Under the pieces are notes generated by a model. It made no database searches. It saw nothing but the letters and a program-made list of their open reading frames with translations, and was not told the origin of the DNA. The translations under genes were made by a program, and so were the position numbers. Of a DNA stretch of 64,000 nt, positions 38,663 to 51,300 are shown piece after piece (position 1 is the first letter of the stretch; each line of letters starts with the position of its first letter). The stretch spans positions 5,580,001-5,644,000 of the forward strand of contig NC_089548.1 of assembly GCF_040115645.1 (NCBI RefSeq). The letters are read 5' to 3'. This DNA comes from Euwallacea fornicatus (lineage: Eukaryota > Arthropoda > Insecta > Coleoptera > Curculionidae).

Positions 38663-41600
38663 ATGGCTTCAGGTTAGTAGGCTAGTTTTGCGCTAGTAAC
38701 TGTAAAATTACTTTCTATCGCATATACGCTTAAAAAACACTTCAATCTCCTTTTGTAGCTACTTTGCCTTAATATCCAATGCGACCCCTTTTTCGTATTA
38801 AGTGCCGGATATTCCAGTCGAATTTAACCTCGCTTCACTATTATAAACGCTCAATTCCCAGCCTCGTGCTAACATACAATTGTATTTTCAGGAAAGAAAA
38901 GCAAGAAAACCAAAGGGAAAACTCTTGCATTGACTGACTTTTTGCAAGAATCTTCGGGAACTTTGCCGTCACAGCCTATTCGGAAGTCCACTACAAGCTG
39001 GGTAGATGAGGTCGATGAATATGGTAAGAATATTTCCATTTTCCAGTATTTAACTACACAGTTGTGCAATTTATTGTTAGGTTGTTTTCAACCTTAAATA
39101 AGTATATCCACAATTTATTTATATATAAAGAAAATGAGCAATATAATATATTCTATTTTAAATAAGGAAATTGATCTCACTTCTTTGTGAAATCTGTAAC
39201 GGAAATTAGATGTTAATATACACGATTTGTGGAACTCAAGCTACTGTATTTGCACTTAATCTTTCAAAATCTTAATTTTTTTAAAACTAAGTGATGTCCA
39301 ATTAATTCCTGTTTAATCGAAACTGAATAGGCCATTTTACGTATGTATTTTAAAAATTTTTATTCAGTTATACTTGATATAGATGAAGTAATTGGTGCTA
39401 CTTGATAAGTAACTTTGGTAAATTCTTAACTCATTGATGTAACCAGAGTAGTTCATTATCATTAGAGCTACTAACCCTTGGAGTAGTTATTTATCAAAAT
39501 ATTTTCTGTTTTATTTCTTACCACAATCAATGAGGGCAAAACATATTTGTTTGCAACTTTTATTTGATATTTCTGCCTGACCTATCTTTTTTTTTATGAA
39601 CAACTTTACTACTTCTAAAAGGAATAAAAATCAAACAAATTAAAATTTTGGTATTGATATTTAGTCATAGATTGGGCACTGATGAGACAAACTCAATTAT
39701 GCATTTCCAGATGGTAATTTAACTGTCACTCTGTTCAAGAGGGCCATTTCAGCCATATTTCAAAATTTAATCTTACTGATGGTATTTATTTCTATATAAA
39801 GTAAAAATTCCTTACTTACTAAGGTAATTCCTAAACTTAAAGTGATCTATTATTATCCAGTATAGTTGAAAAATATGAGTCTTGCCTCATCAAATTTTCT
39901 TTTAAGAGGAGAAAAAAAGGGCCCGTATATCACAATCACCAAATCTACTACTACAAAACAGTTGGTACCAACCAATTATGTAACCACTTATGATTGTTAC
40001 AAATGTTTTAGGTTTCAGTACACATTATAAAAACATCAAAATGAAGAAAATGTACTATTATTTTTAATAGTAATTTGATACATGTATAAAATAAATCTCA
40101 CTAATCCCAAAGCAACTAAACTACATATCCTATTTGTGGTTAATTTTCATTGACGGATCCCAATGGATTTCCAATAAAATATTTTCAATATTTATATTAA
40201 TGAATATCAAATATTGAAAGTAGGCGTTTTATGAACTACAATTTAAGAAATGCAGTTTTCTTCATGATGAGATTATGATTGTTTTGCATTTGTCAAAATG
40301 GAACTTATGGTCCGCGGCAATCTCGCACCTGGGGCTCACATACAATGTATTTATTACACATCACGCAACGGGAAGGTCTGAGAAAGGCTATTATCCTCTA
40401 GCAGGGTACTTGCATAATCGCAAGGCGAGGGAACCAGAAAGATGCCAGTCCGGATGCGCAAGCCTGGGATTGTCTTTATTTTCAATGACATAGGTGCTGC
40501 ATTCGGGTAGGTTGGAAACTCTCGTTGCCGGCAATTTTAGTTCAATCTGCGGGTTGACGATTTTCGGACCGTCAAAACTCAATTCAGACTAATCTGCCGC
40601 GGACCTTTGCCCACATTGAGACTAAATGTAGCGATCAATCTGACTTTTTAATTCAGATTTAAATCTAACGAGCCTTACAAGGATTTAGTGGTAATTTGGG
40701 GTTATTGTTTGTATCTAAGATTCACTGGATCCTAAGACTGTTAATGTGGTGCTACCTACGGCACCCAAAGCTTCCAGGGACTATGAAGATATCGAGAATA
40801 AAGTCCCTAAGGAGCCCCCGTTTATGGCCTATTTATCTAACTTACCATACGACGTAGATGAGGAGGAGATCGCAGATTTTTTTAGAAATATGAAGGTAGT
40901 ATTTGATATTTGGAAGTTGGAAATTATTCATATTATTTTGGGTTTTACTATGGTAGATATCAAATATGCGGATACCAAAAGACGATAGACCGGGCGAAGT
41001 CCCTAAGCTCAAGGGTTTTGGTTACATTGAGTTCGAAGACCGCGAGAGCTTAATGAGCGCGCTAATTCTACCTGACACCGTAAGTTTTTTAGTACCAACT
41101 GCTTTGCCAAGCTCATTGCGCCGGTTACGAGGGACAATTCAGTAATAAACTTGTTTTACATCTTCAAAGTTTATAAATTTTGTCATTAAGCAATAAATGT
41201 TTTTTGCATATTTAACTTGGCTCTGATATTTGGTCTCGGTGTATTGGCTGCATTTCAGCTGACTTTTAGGGTCTAAAAGCTTGTACCAGCACATACTTAG
41301 CATTTTGTATGAGGGTGGTTTTCCTCGTAACGGCAGCCGTAATAATCGTTAGCTGCACGTAGCAAAACAATGTTCTCTTCTAGAACCTAAAAAACCGTAG
41401 GATAAGAATAGAAGTAGCGTCAAATTCTGATAACGATAGACGTAGAGGCCGAATGGGTGATCAAATCGGTAGGACCGATACCGGCGGCGATTGGCGATCG
41501 ACTAATCGGCCGGAACCAGTGGAAGAGCGTCGCGGCGGGGGATTCAACAGAGACAGAGAAGCCGGCGGTAGTGGTGGTGGTGCCTTTACCAGAGAGGGCA

Positions 41601-43708
41601 TGAGAGAGCCAACCAGAGATAGAGAGTATGGAGGATTTAGCAGGGATAGAGAAGGAGGATTTAATAGAGACCGGGATTTTGGGAGAGACAGAGAGGGCTT
41701 TAATAGGAATAGAGATCAGGATCGGCCGGGTGCCTGGAGAGACGGTGATCGCTCTAGTAGTTATAATAAAGATAGAGGTAAAAAATATATTTCCAATGTG
41801 TAAAGTTTTTATACAATGTTGTCTAATTTAAAGGGTATGCACGGGGTAACTATAGGGATTCCGACAGAAATAGTAGCAGGTTCGAAAGGGAGGACAGGGA
41901 TGATCGAAGGGGCGGGTATAGGCGCTACGATGATAACGAAAGGAATGACGGTAGTTTTGGCAGAAGAGGGGATTTCTCGAGAAGAGAGGAGGGTGACTCT
42001 GAAGCTACTGCTGGTAATGAGCGTTTTATAATATTTTTAGCGGCGTGAATAAATTCGTTTTACAGCGGAGCCGCGGCAACGTCCTAAATTGAATCTGGCT
42101 CCTCGTACCAAGCCGTTGGAGCAGACCGTCAAGCCGGAACCTGCCGTGCCTTCAGCCTCAATATTTGGCAATGCAAAACCCGTGGATACTGCCGAACGCG
42201 AGAGGCAGATCGAAGAGAAACTGCTCAAGGAGCAGGAAGAGCGGTTAAGGGAATCAAGTAAAGACAGGGAGAAGGAACGAGCAGGTAGCCGGGACCACAG
42301 CATAGATAGGGGAAATGTGAGTAGCTCGTTAACATCTATTGAAAGGTGTTTCTTTGAGTTAATAATAAAGTGACTATAGAGTAGTCAAAATATATGAAAT
42401 GACCATATGCATATCTAACTTAACTCGTAACGCGTATCGCCCTTTATTCGTTGTTTTAACCCTTGTTTTTGTGATGAAGCCTAAACTTTCCAACAATTTC
42501 TGACACCTCTTCAGAAAAACTCTTTGGTGATTAGTTAATCTGATCAAACGCTCTAATAATAAAACCCGTTTATACTTGCAAAAATATTTTTTTAACAAGA
42601 GCGTCTTGTATCAGATCGACAGAGGTAGGCCGGCAGTCAGAAGAGACGAAAGAGAAAGGGGCACCAATAGCCGAGAAAAGGGCGAGACAAACAACAGAGA
42701 TCGAGGGCCGCCTTCAAGAGAGAGAAGGAACGGTGAGTGACCTTGTTGAAATTCGAAAGGGAATGGTGACGAACAAAGTTGTTTTAAATCGTTTTTATTG
42801 TATCTGATGTTATTTGAACAGTAATAATGCTAAGACATTGGTACTCTCAATTGTCTATTAAATGGTATAAATTAGACGCGATGCGACATGTCAATTATAT
42901 TCTCTTATCACCAGATTCTTAGTCAAGGCGCCATTGCAAGAAGCGTTAGTAGTCAAAGTTGTTTGTATATTCTTTGTTAAAGATTTTTTTACTTTTTTGA
43001 CATATTTAAGAAAGTATCACGGATTCCAAGCTGTATTTTTAATAAGCGATGAAAGCAATCACTTTCCTAGCTTAATCGGCCTTGTAACTATCACTTTCTA
43101 AAATGCCAATGGTAGACAGCGAAATTTATTACTTAGTTTAGTAAGAAGTTATTCAATAGATACCTTATTCCGTAGCTTCCGGCGAAGATTCCCGCAGGTT
43201 AGGGGGCATCAGGAACGATCATAAGTCGCCCGAGAACAAGAAAAAAGTTGACAAGCAAGAAAAGCCCAAACGTGAGGAAAAAAGGTAAGGGACATGTTAT
43301 CATTCAGATGACTGAAAAATGTCATTTTCGTCTTGAAATAAATGTCATGGAGTATTCGGAAGTCAGTAGTCTCGTAGAGCGAATTTTTTTTCCAGTATTT
43401 TATCATATTTCTTACCTTACATATAAATTTTTTGTCGACACTGTTTCAAAATCGTCAATGTCTCTCACATTTGCATTCGTTCGAAAGTGTATGTTCTGAA
43501 CGGTAATAACAACCGGTAGTTTCTAATACCCCAATTTTTAATCCAAGTTCAGTTGAATTTTCATGTGTATGTTCTTTCAAGGATTTAACATATGTTTTAC
43601 ATGTGTAGGGAACGTCCAGAAAAAGAGATGCCGAAATTCCAGGAACCGGAAGTTCCAAACTTTCAGGCAAGCAATAAGTTCGCGTTACTAGGGAACGACG
43701 ACGATTAA
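38663..43708 (+). CDS. eIF4B: Eukaryotic translation initiation factor 4B
   Basis: Ten exons join in phase to 530 aa: 38663-38672, 38892-39023, 40720-40895, 40957-41079, 41384-41777, 41834-42013, 42066-42316, 42615-42732, 43176-43284, 43609-43708. The N-terminus is lysine-rich, followed by LTDFLQ and WVDEVDEY, as in eIF4B. An RRM follows: RNP2-like AYLSNL near residue 84 and RNP1 KGFGYIEF near residue 124. Next is a long Arg/Asp/Gly region of FNRDRD-type repeats (exons 5-6), corresponding to the self-association and RNA-binding DRYG region. RPKLNLAPRT and ASIFGNAKPVDTAERE are eIF4B hallmarks, and the tail is basic, ending NKFALLGNDDD. The protein stimulates eIF4A helicase during mRNA scanning. 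The second intron contains the RNase P RNA. Confidence 0.96.
39024..40719 (+). other. eIF4B intron 2, host of the RNase P RNA
   Basis: 1.7 kb intron. Apart from the RNA at 40309-40605 it is AT-rich and featureless to me. Confidence 0.7.
40309..40605 (+). ncRNA. RPPH1: Nuclear RNase P RNA, in eIF4B intron 2
   Basis: A GC-rich island in an AT-rich intron. The ends GGTCCGCGGCA (40309-40319) and TGCCGCGGACC (40595-40605) form a perfect 11-bp P1 helix. GGGAAGGTCTGAGA (40370-40383) matches conserved region CR-I, and CAATTCAGACTAATCTGCC (40580-40598) matches CR-V. The two can pair (GTCTGA/TCAGAC) as helix P4 of the catalytic core. AGATGCC (near 40442) and GTTGGAAAC (near 40512) sit where the specificity domain and CR-IV are expected. 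The length of about 297 nt fits animal RNase P RNA, which removes 5' leaders from pre-tRNA. It lies in the sense strand of its host. I see no TATA box in the 40 bases upstream and the first T5 run is 40 bases downstream (40645-40649), so release from the Pol II host transcript is likely. RNase MRP RNA is the relative to exclude; CR-I and CR-V look RNase P-like. Confidence 0.93.
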
Positions 43709-43937
43709 CGTACGATTTTCATTTACGCCAGAGTTTGGCGCGAGTTAATCTAATAATTTAAGTAAAACCAATTAATTACTCCTTTTACATATTTATTATT
43801 TTAAATATAGTGTAGCTATATTACTTGTTTAAATACGAAACACTTTGTACGTGTATAGTTTTTGTTAATATTTTAAGATTTGTATTGTGTCGATAAATTA
43901 CAAGACATTTTTTTTCCGGTAATACACTGGTTGTTTA

Positions 43938-46614
43938 TTACTCTAGTTGGTGGATGATTTGCTTGTCGCCGCTTGCAGCGTCAATGTCTTCGTAGAATCT
44001 TTGGTCGCTTATCCTCAAGGAGGCTCTTTTGTAACAGTAGTAGTAAATCGTGGCGACTAAAATATTTCAAATAATGAACATTAAGAGTGACAGGTAAGTG
44101 GTAAGTCTAAATACATTTTTTTTGTTTCATATTTTAATCGCGATGAGGTAACAAACTGTTACGGATTTTGTTGGATATTAGTGTTTTTATTTAAAAAAAA
44201 AGCAAGTTTTATTTAAAACAACTGGCAATATAATAGAAAACTTGAAACTAAGCTCCTATTTGCCATTTGTAGAATTTCAAAATCAAGAAATTATAAGCAG
44301 TTCAAATTAAGTTAAGATAGAATCAACACAACGTATAATAGTAGGTTTCAATTTTATGAAGATTATCAAGGAAATCTTACCAAGACGTTGCAAAATAAAT
44401 AAAACGAAAAATGCCGTGCTCCAATTATACTTAGAGTTATTCCAACGGGTGACGAGCGACCAAATATGCAATATACTCGTTAGAATGAAGTAGAACATGC
44501 AAATAACTAGTGTGGTCCTAAATCGTTCGTACAGAAGATACACCAGCCCAGTCTGCAAAGGAAATAAAACATTAAATATGTTTATACTTCTAGAACTACT
44601 AGATCGATGTATAGGTGACCGTTCTAAACAGTATCCTTAGCTTTTTAAATTTCGGGTTAAAGTGCTTAATACTACACCTCTATATAGAGGGGTGTGTGCG
44701 CGCAAGAGATATTGAGTTTAGTGTGATTAAACACCCAAAACCATAATTGTAGTATACTCAGAAATGTTAATTTATGGTTTTAGTACTTGGTAATTTTGTA
44801 AAAGTCTCTTGGTCAAATTATCTCGTCAATGTGCACTTCGTTAACCGTGTATCGTCATTTTTGTCAACATAATTAGGATCCATTACTTAATAGTAAAAGA
44901 AATTACTTCGTAAGTTGTTTCTTAGTTTGCGCTTCCTAGATCCATTTCAAATGCATGTAATAGTCCTCTTTATTTGACAACTCGAAGATTAAGGGCCTAT
45001 AAAATTCACATACTTACTTGAAATACATACGTTGAAAAGAATGTCAACAGAAGCACAGATAAAGCAATAATGAGACAGGCATCTTGCACTCTGAAAGGAA
45101 AACAAAATGTGTTATAACAGGGTTTACCGAAATAACGTTGAAATAATTTGCTAGGCGATTCCAGAGATTGAAAAATAAAAAAAAGTTCTTATTAACCAAC
45201 TCCAAAAATTACTTCTTAAAGGGAAAAATCTGAAGCTGTTTTTTTCGCAAAATTTTCGAAACGGTGCGCACTAAAATTTAAAAATTCGGTATACTTTAAT
45301 ATATTGGAATGGGAAAACTTTTTATGTTAATAACTACAGATTTTATACAGGGGGGCTCGTACGTAAAAGTTGTCTTAATTTTTTGTTTGTAACATCTCTT
45401 AATTTTTGAAATCAAAAATAACCAAATTGCAAATATTTTTAAGTAAAAAAGGCCCCTTTAATTAATCTCGTTAATACCGCCGTCCTACAGAAAAATGGGT
45501 TTTTATGAACCGATGTACGATTACATCAGGATATCCATGTTCTAACCACACTGAGTTTACAATCTCGGACATAATTTTTTGTGCAAAATAAAAAGTGTAA
45601 GAACTTTTTTAACTATAGGGAAGGTTTATTGGTATAAAGCAATAATATGTCTATTAAGACGACATAAAAAAAATGAATGAGCCACTTTCGAAACAAACAG
45701 TGTTACTAAGTATCTAAGAAAGTGAAATATTGTAAAAATTGAAAAAAGCCAAAGGGTAAAATTTGTAGAGTGGCAGTATGAAAGTTAGCAAAATGAAAAG
45801 TAAAATGCCGTTTTTGTAATGTGGCATTAGCCCTTTTTCCAGTGCCAGAAGGTTTACATTAAAGGGTAACTCTTTCTCTAGGGTAGTCATGATTGGAGAA
45901 GTATGTTCCACACCAATAGAATAACGTAAGGAGCAGTACTGTGTATTAGACAAATGGAACTCAAATACTTTGCTAATTATTTAAAATTTTCGTTGCGTCT
46001 TATTTTATGTTTATGGTTACAATCCCTTAAGAAAATTAGGTGAGTGTATCTGTAACTAGAATACTTGTATCGTGCTTCAAAAGAAAAACCGTCTAGGAGA
46101 AGAGAACTATTATACTCATTTGGAGCACTGTTTCAGAAACATCCCCCATAAAGAAGTAATAGCAACTCCAATATATTAAATGGGCCACCCTGTATATTTC
46201 ATTTTCAAGTATGCTCTTTTTTTTTGATAATTTCTGTTGAAGAGAACCCAAATAAAAACATGCAGAAGATCCACAATTTGTACTTCTTCTGCAACTCAAT
46301 TAAGACAATACCTAAACCAAACAATAACCACTTTTCATTGTAAGTTTTCAAGTATTATGAAATTGTGTCTGATTTCTGAATACTGGTATGAACGTCCACA
46401 ATTTGAATCACACAACACATAGAATATTACTACCAAACATTAAGTTTAGCCCTAAACAACACAACATACAATTGCTTTCTTACATGAAAAAAATGAGCAT
46501 AACAGCATTACTTTGTCTTGCTAAACATGAGACAATGTTAATTATCCAGTCAATTAGCAGCAATAAAGTTTGCATTGCCAGAATCCCTGCATATCGGCTG
46601 GTTGTAATCTTCAT
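43938..46614 (-). CDS. TMEM138: Transmembrane protein 138, ciliary membrane protein
   Basis: Four exons join in phase to 164 aa: 46484-46614, 45018-45090, 44381-44552, 43938-44056. Human TMEM138 has 162 aa. Four hydrophobic segments are visible: after MKITTSRYAG, around ACLIIALSVLLLTFF, around TTLVICMFYFILTSILHIW, and around STAFFVLFILQRL. Family landmarks are the STYVFQTGLVYLLYERF junction, the SLVTRWNNSKYNW loop and the C-terminal YYYCYKRASLRISDQRFYED. In vertebrates the protein is needed for ciliary assembly and is mutated in Joubert syndrome. Its vertebrate neighbour TMEM216 is not seen here. An AATAAA overlaps the stop codon (TAATAAA). The gene is convergent with eIF4B, with only 229 bases between the stops. 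Confidence 0.96.
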
Positions 46615-48376
46615 GCTCTCACAACAAACTACAACACAAGCAGGGCAGGTCAGCCTTTAATGTATATGACAAATATATTATTTTATTTGAATAATCTCGA
46701 CGATTTCACTCAAGATTCCCCATTGTAACGTAAGTTAAGGAAATGGTATTGTTAGCCACTCAAGTTTCTCAATTTTTTTTCAAACAATTGTTTCAATTAA
46801 TTTAAAGGGGTTCTGACACTAGAGATGAGCGATATTTTTATACCAGTGACTTTTATCGGTGACTTAAATTGTCACGGGTATAACCAGCGACTCAAATCTT
46901 CGGCAAACGATGTATAGCAAACCTGGCCCCAGTTTAGCGGTAACGTTTCATTTATATTATTTGTTAAATATTGCTCATTTAAGGCATAACTGTGACTTAA
47001 AATTCACTGTAAAACTCGTCTGCATCTGACATTGATATTGCTAAGAGTGACATTTATCCCCACCTTTTGAAACTACTCTCCCTACTTTCCTGCTAATGTC
47101 CTCACGCCCACAATCATAATAGAATACAGAGCAGGATTCAAGATGTTTGCAAATTTCACAAAAGTGAATTGTTCGATTGCTAATTCACGAATAGAAGTTA
47201 AAGATGCTAGACATTTTATACCCGCATACAAAGTGCATAGCCATAAAACGAGGCAAAGTCCAGTCAATTTCAAGTCGATATATATATTATGTGCGATAGT
47301 CAATATTAAAAAAGTTATCGGTGATATTAAATGTAACACAGTATCGTATTATACTACTTAAGTATACACGAGGGGTCTGAAAGATCATATTGTATATGAT
47401 TTTTGAGAGGTAACCATAAAAAGTTTATTAATGCCGATACGATGTTTCCTACACTGTGATTCACAAAAGGTTTACAAAAATACAAATAAAATGCCTTCGT
47501 TTTGTGAAAGTGATGGAAATATCATTTTTTTTTGTTTCTATATAAAACCTTATTTTATCCTCCAATGTCAGATACAATTTTTTTATAGAGAAGGATAAAA
47601 AAGTGCCTTATGAAAATTTTATTAGTTTTTGGAAATAAAAATGTTTAATATGCGCAGTTTTATCTCAAGGAAATCTACTGTCTATCTGTTAAAATTACAA
47701 ATATAACAATGATTATGCCTAGAATTTATAGCATCATGTATATATATATATAACAAGTTATTACAGAAAACTAACCAGAGTAAAGTGCGTCAATCGATGT
47801 CTTTTGTAACATGCAAAAAAAATTAATCCGAACCTGTTTCTTTGGATGAAAATGGTATGCCTCTTGAAGCCTGATTGTGATTGGTCAATATTAATTAGAA
47901 AAGAACTCCGCTGCTCATGTTGTCTTTCTTTTATATATTCAGTGTGCAGTTGGTGGGTTCATAAAAGAAAGATGACATGATTCTAGAATGTCGAGAATAT
48001 TAAACACATCATTTTTATCTATAGCCAAGGAAATTCAAGGCCCTGTATTATGTTGGGTGTGTGTAGTTTTTAAAAATTATTATATTTTAACTTTTAAATT
48101 GTCTTCTCATCTATAAGTGGTATATTCAATATTTTCTCGAGATCCTCCCCTTGGTACGTTCAACGATATTTCTTAAGTATTAAAGTAGCACCTAGATAAA
48201 CATGAAACACTGGTGTTTGGCCTACATCTGTATATAGATCTTTGAAAGACTAGTTACTGTAATTCTGCCTTGTTTCCCAGCATACAAACATGTCTCGTTT
48301 ATTTTTCAGTTTCCTTTGAACAGCTTTTTCCAGTTTTTCTTCTATTTTTTGGTTTGAAGAATACCTTCTCTTTATT
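46615..48376. other. Divergent intergenic region between TMEM138 and PINCH
   Basis: 1.76 kb between two start codons that point apart. It contains one hydrophobic minus-strand frame (47082-47339), listed separately, and otherwise AT-rich sequence. Confidence 0.4.
47082..47339 (-). CDS. Hydrophobic 85-aa open frame, unknown
   Basis: An ATG-initiated frame with about three hydrophobic stretches (around SPITFLILTIA, LTGLCLVLWLCTLYAG and LNPALYSIMIVGV). The NPALY matches the NPxxY pattern of the seventh helix in rhodopsin-type receptors, but the other receptor hallmarks (DRY, CWxP) are absent and I found no neighbouring exons. Most likely a chance frame in AT-rich DNA or a receptor relic. Confidence 0.15.
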   Translation of the reverse strand: MLHLISPITFLILTIAHNIYIDLKLTGLCLVLWLCTLYAGIKCLASLTSIRELAIEQFTFVKFANILNPALYSIMIVGVRTLAGK

Positions 48377-51300
48377 ATGTCGCCGACACCATTGCCTATG
48401 CCTGGGTAAGCATGAAATTTGTTCGTAAAAGCATGGTCCTAACACTAACTGATGCAGTGATGCTTTCAATTTATTAATACTAAATTATGCATAATAATAT
48501 TAAGGGAATTAAAATTATGATGTGTAGTACCTCTTACATGGCTCTTAGTTGAGCTTCACAATTTTCAATCAAAAATTCACTAAATAAGTTAGTGATCTGC
48601 TGATAATGTTGCTGGATATCATTTCCAATGATTATGATTTGAAACTTGGGAATACAAACAAAAATTAAATACACTTGTAGATACACCAACATAGGCAGAC
48701 AATTTTTAAAATATTTCTAGTTCATATCCAATGAGTCATATACATATGTCAAACAACAGCTAATTGTAAATGTTCATTCCTTTACTTGTTTATCTAATAT
48801 TGTTTGTCTATAAAATGTCTGAAGATTTATCTGAGAGTATCATATGTTTCTGAAAGGTTCCTTCTTTAATTTGTTGCACATATATGTTACTTAATGTTAC
48901 TTCATGTGATGTCAATTTTAACAAAAATCTCAGTTTCATAAAAGCAAAGAATCAACAATGGGTCCTGATCAGATTTTTGGGTTTGGTGGAGACTAGCTTG
49001 ATGTTGAAGTTTATGGTACATTAATAATTTATACTATTTAGTTTACAAGAGAGGAAAGTGCTGTTTTTGCATGTGCAGATTATTTGAATTAATTAAAAAT
49101 CTAAGGAAAGATGTTTTCTCTATTGTAATGTAGTGTACTTGTCCAGGGTGGTCCCCATCTAATACTTTTTTTTAACAGTTCAATGTATGGGGTGTCAAAA
49201 TTCCATTTTTTTTCAAATTTTGTGTATAACTGACATGAATACCTTTATACTTCTAGTAGTAATCTAGCATGAGCTATAGAGATATAACAAGCAAGCATGA
49301 GCTGAGGAAATCATTTAGGTTTAAGTTTTTATTATTAAAATCTACTAACAAATCCATAGAGAGGAATTTGTCAAAATTTAATTGACAAGGCTACATGATG
49401 AGAACCCTACATCTGTAAATCCGTGCATGTAAATATTTTTACATTTAATACGATTGCTGCCATTATCATACTTAAGATTTTTTTTCCAGGAAATTTAAGT
49501 ACATCTTATGTATATTACACGAATATCTGTTTAATTTACACGAATATATAACAAAAACCAACATAAAAATATCACATACCTAAGAGTTACTTACATTGAA
49601 TTATCACCGCACAATTCCGTAATAGCACTAAGGTATCGAGGTACTACAGTTAACTTTCATTTGAAATTAATTCTGTTTTGTTGCCATAAATATCGATATA
49701 ATCCGATGTGGAACGAGAGATAACAAATTTTATTGACAATGATAAACAGAGCAAACATCATTGCCTCGAACACACTAAACTCACTTTTAAGTGGATTTTG
49801 TGCAAGGGCCTCGTCATCAGTTGCCTCGGTAAATTGCAAAGGAACATGAATTTAAAAGACGTTTCTCCAATAATCCCGAAATTGGGGTCTATTGAACATA
49901 GTATTCTCGCACAAAGGAGGGCCTCTAAAGAATACAAGGGCCATCAGGAGTTACAGGATAGTTATTATAAGTACGAAGTTTATGATAACGTGCCGTTGAC
50001 TCCACAACCTGCAATAAAAAATAACCAATCCACCAAAATATCATGGTAAGGCACAGGTTTTTAGCGGATTATTAACACTTCTACTGCCTTTTTGAATACA
50101 TATATAACGTTGCTTTGTTTAATAACCATACGCATTCATTTATTTCGTTAACGGACGCTGTTTTTCCTCATGCACAGGGTTACCCATATTGCGAACATGT
50201 CGAGAGACACCATGGTGTGTGCCAAATGCGGGGAAGGCTTCGGCGCCCAAGAGAAGATCGTCAATTCCACGGGTCAGCTTTGGCATCAACAGTGTTTTGT
50301 GTGAGTATATTTATATACATCGTAAATAAATTAAACATTGCGACTGATATTTGTATTCTGCTTACGTGTTTTGTATTAAAATTTTAAATCAGTGTTTTAC
50401 TTACCTATAACCAGATCTAACCTAAATAATAAGCACAGTTTGACAATAACGCATAAAATGTATTCAAGGTGATTCACCATAGACATAAAAATAATAGAGG
50501 TAACTCAATTGGATGGATGGGAAATGTTCATTTGACAGTTGTAGCGTATTCAAATCAATGGACCGGCTCTTAAATGACAGTGGTAGTACTGCTTCTACGC
50601 TCATGCGAATGGAAATATAGTTAAATCTGTGATATCTATATGCTATTTTGACAGTGTCTGACGCAATGAGTATCAACGGTTTGCGATGCTTTTTTGATTT
50701 ATTTATTTACAATGGACTTTTCCTAAAAATTTGAGAACACGACACTGTATAATATTCTTGTCCCTATTTGTTCTTATTATATATCAACCATTTTGAAGTG
50801 GAATCAGAATTCTGCAATAAATTTTTAATGTTTCAGATGTTCTCAGTGCTTCCGTGAATTCGGAGATGGCGTGTTCTACGAATACGATGGGCGCCAGTAC
50901 TGCGAACATGATTTTCATGTTTTGTTTGCCCCATGTTGCCAACGCTGCAACTCCTTTATAATAGGTACGAAAATTGGCTTCCAGAACCTAGATACGTAGT
51001 TATGCCTGAAGAAAGTCAATATAACTCATCAGTAGAAACTGTAGCAAAAGTTACAAACTAACACAAACTCTTTAGCTAGGTGTAAAAATTGAGCATTCTC
51101 CCGTATACTAAATGGCCCTTTTTCGTTAGTTTTACAGGATACAGGGCAAATAATGATAGATGGAAAAAAGTAAGATAGGTGTACATTTATTTTGAAAATA
51201 CGGTAGATTTTGTATTTTGACTATTAAGTCCTAGAATAAGAACACATTTTGTTGCATGTCACGTAATTGTCCCAAAGTTGGCCTTTATTTCTCTGCAATC

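Noticed and set aside
40275..40582. Open frames on both strands over 40275-40493 and 40391-40582
   Set aside because: They lie within the RNase P RNA; the frames are a by-product of its GC-rich structure.
46820..46930. TAGAGATGAGCGAT, like the end of a hAT element
   Set aside because: Only one end was found, with no inverted mate and no 8-bp duplication.
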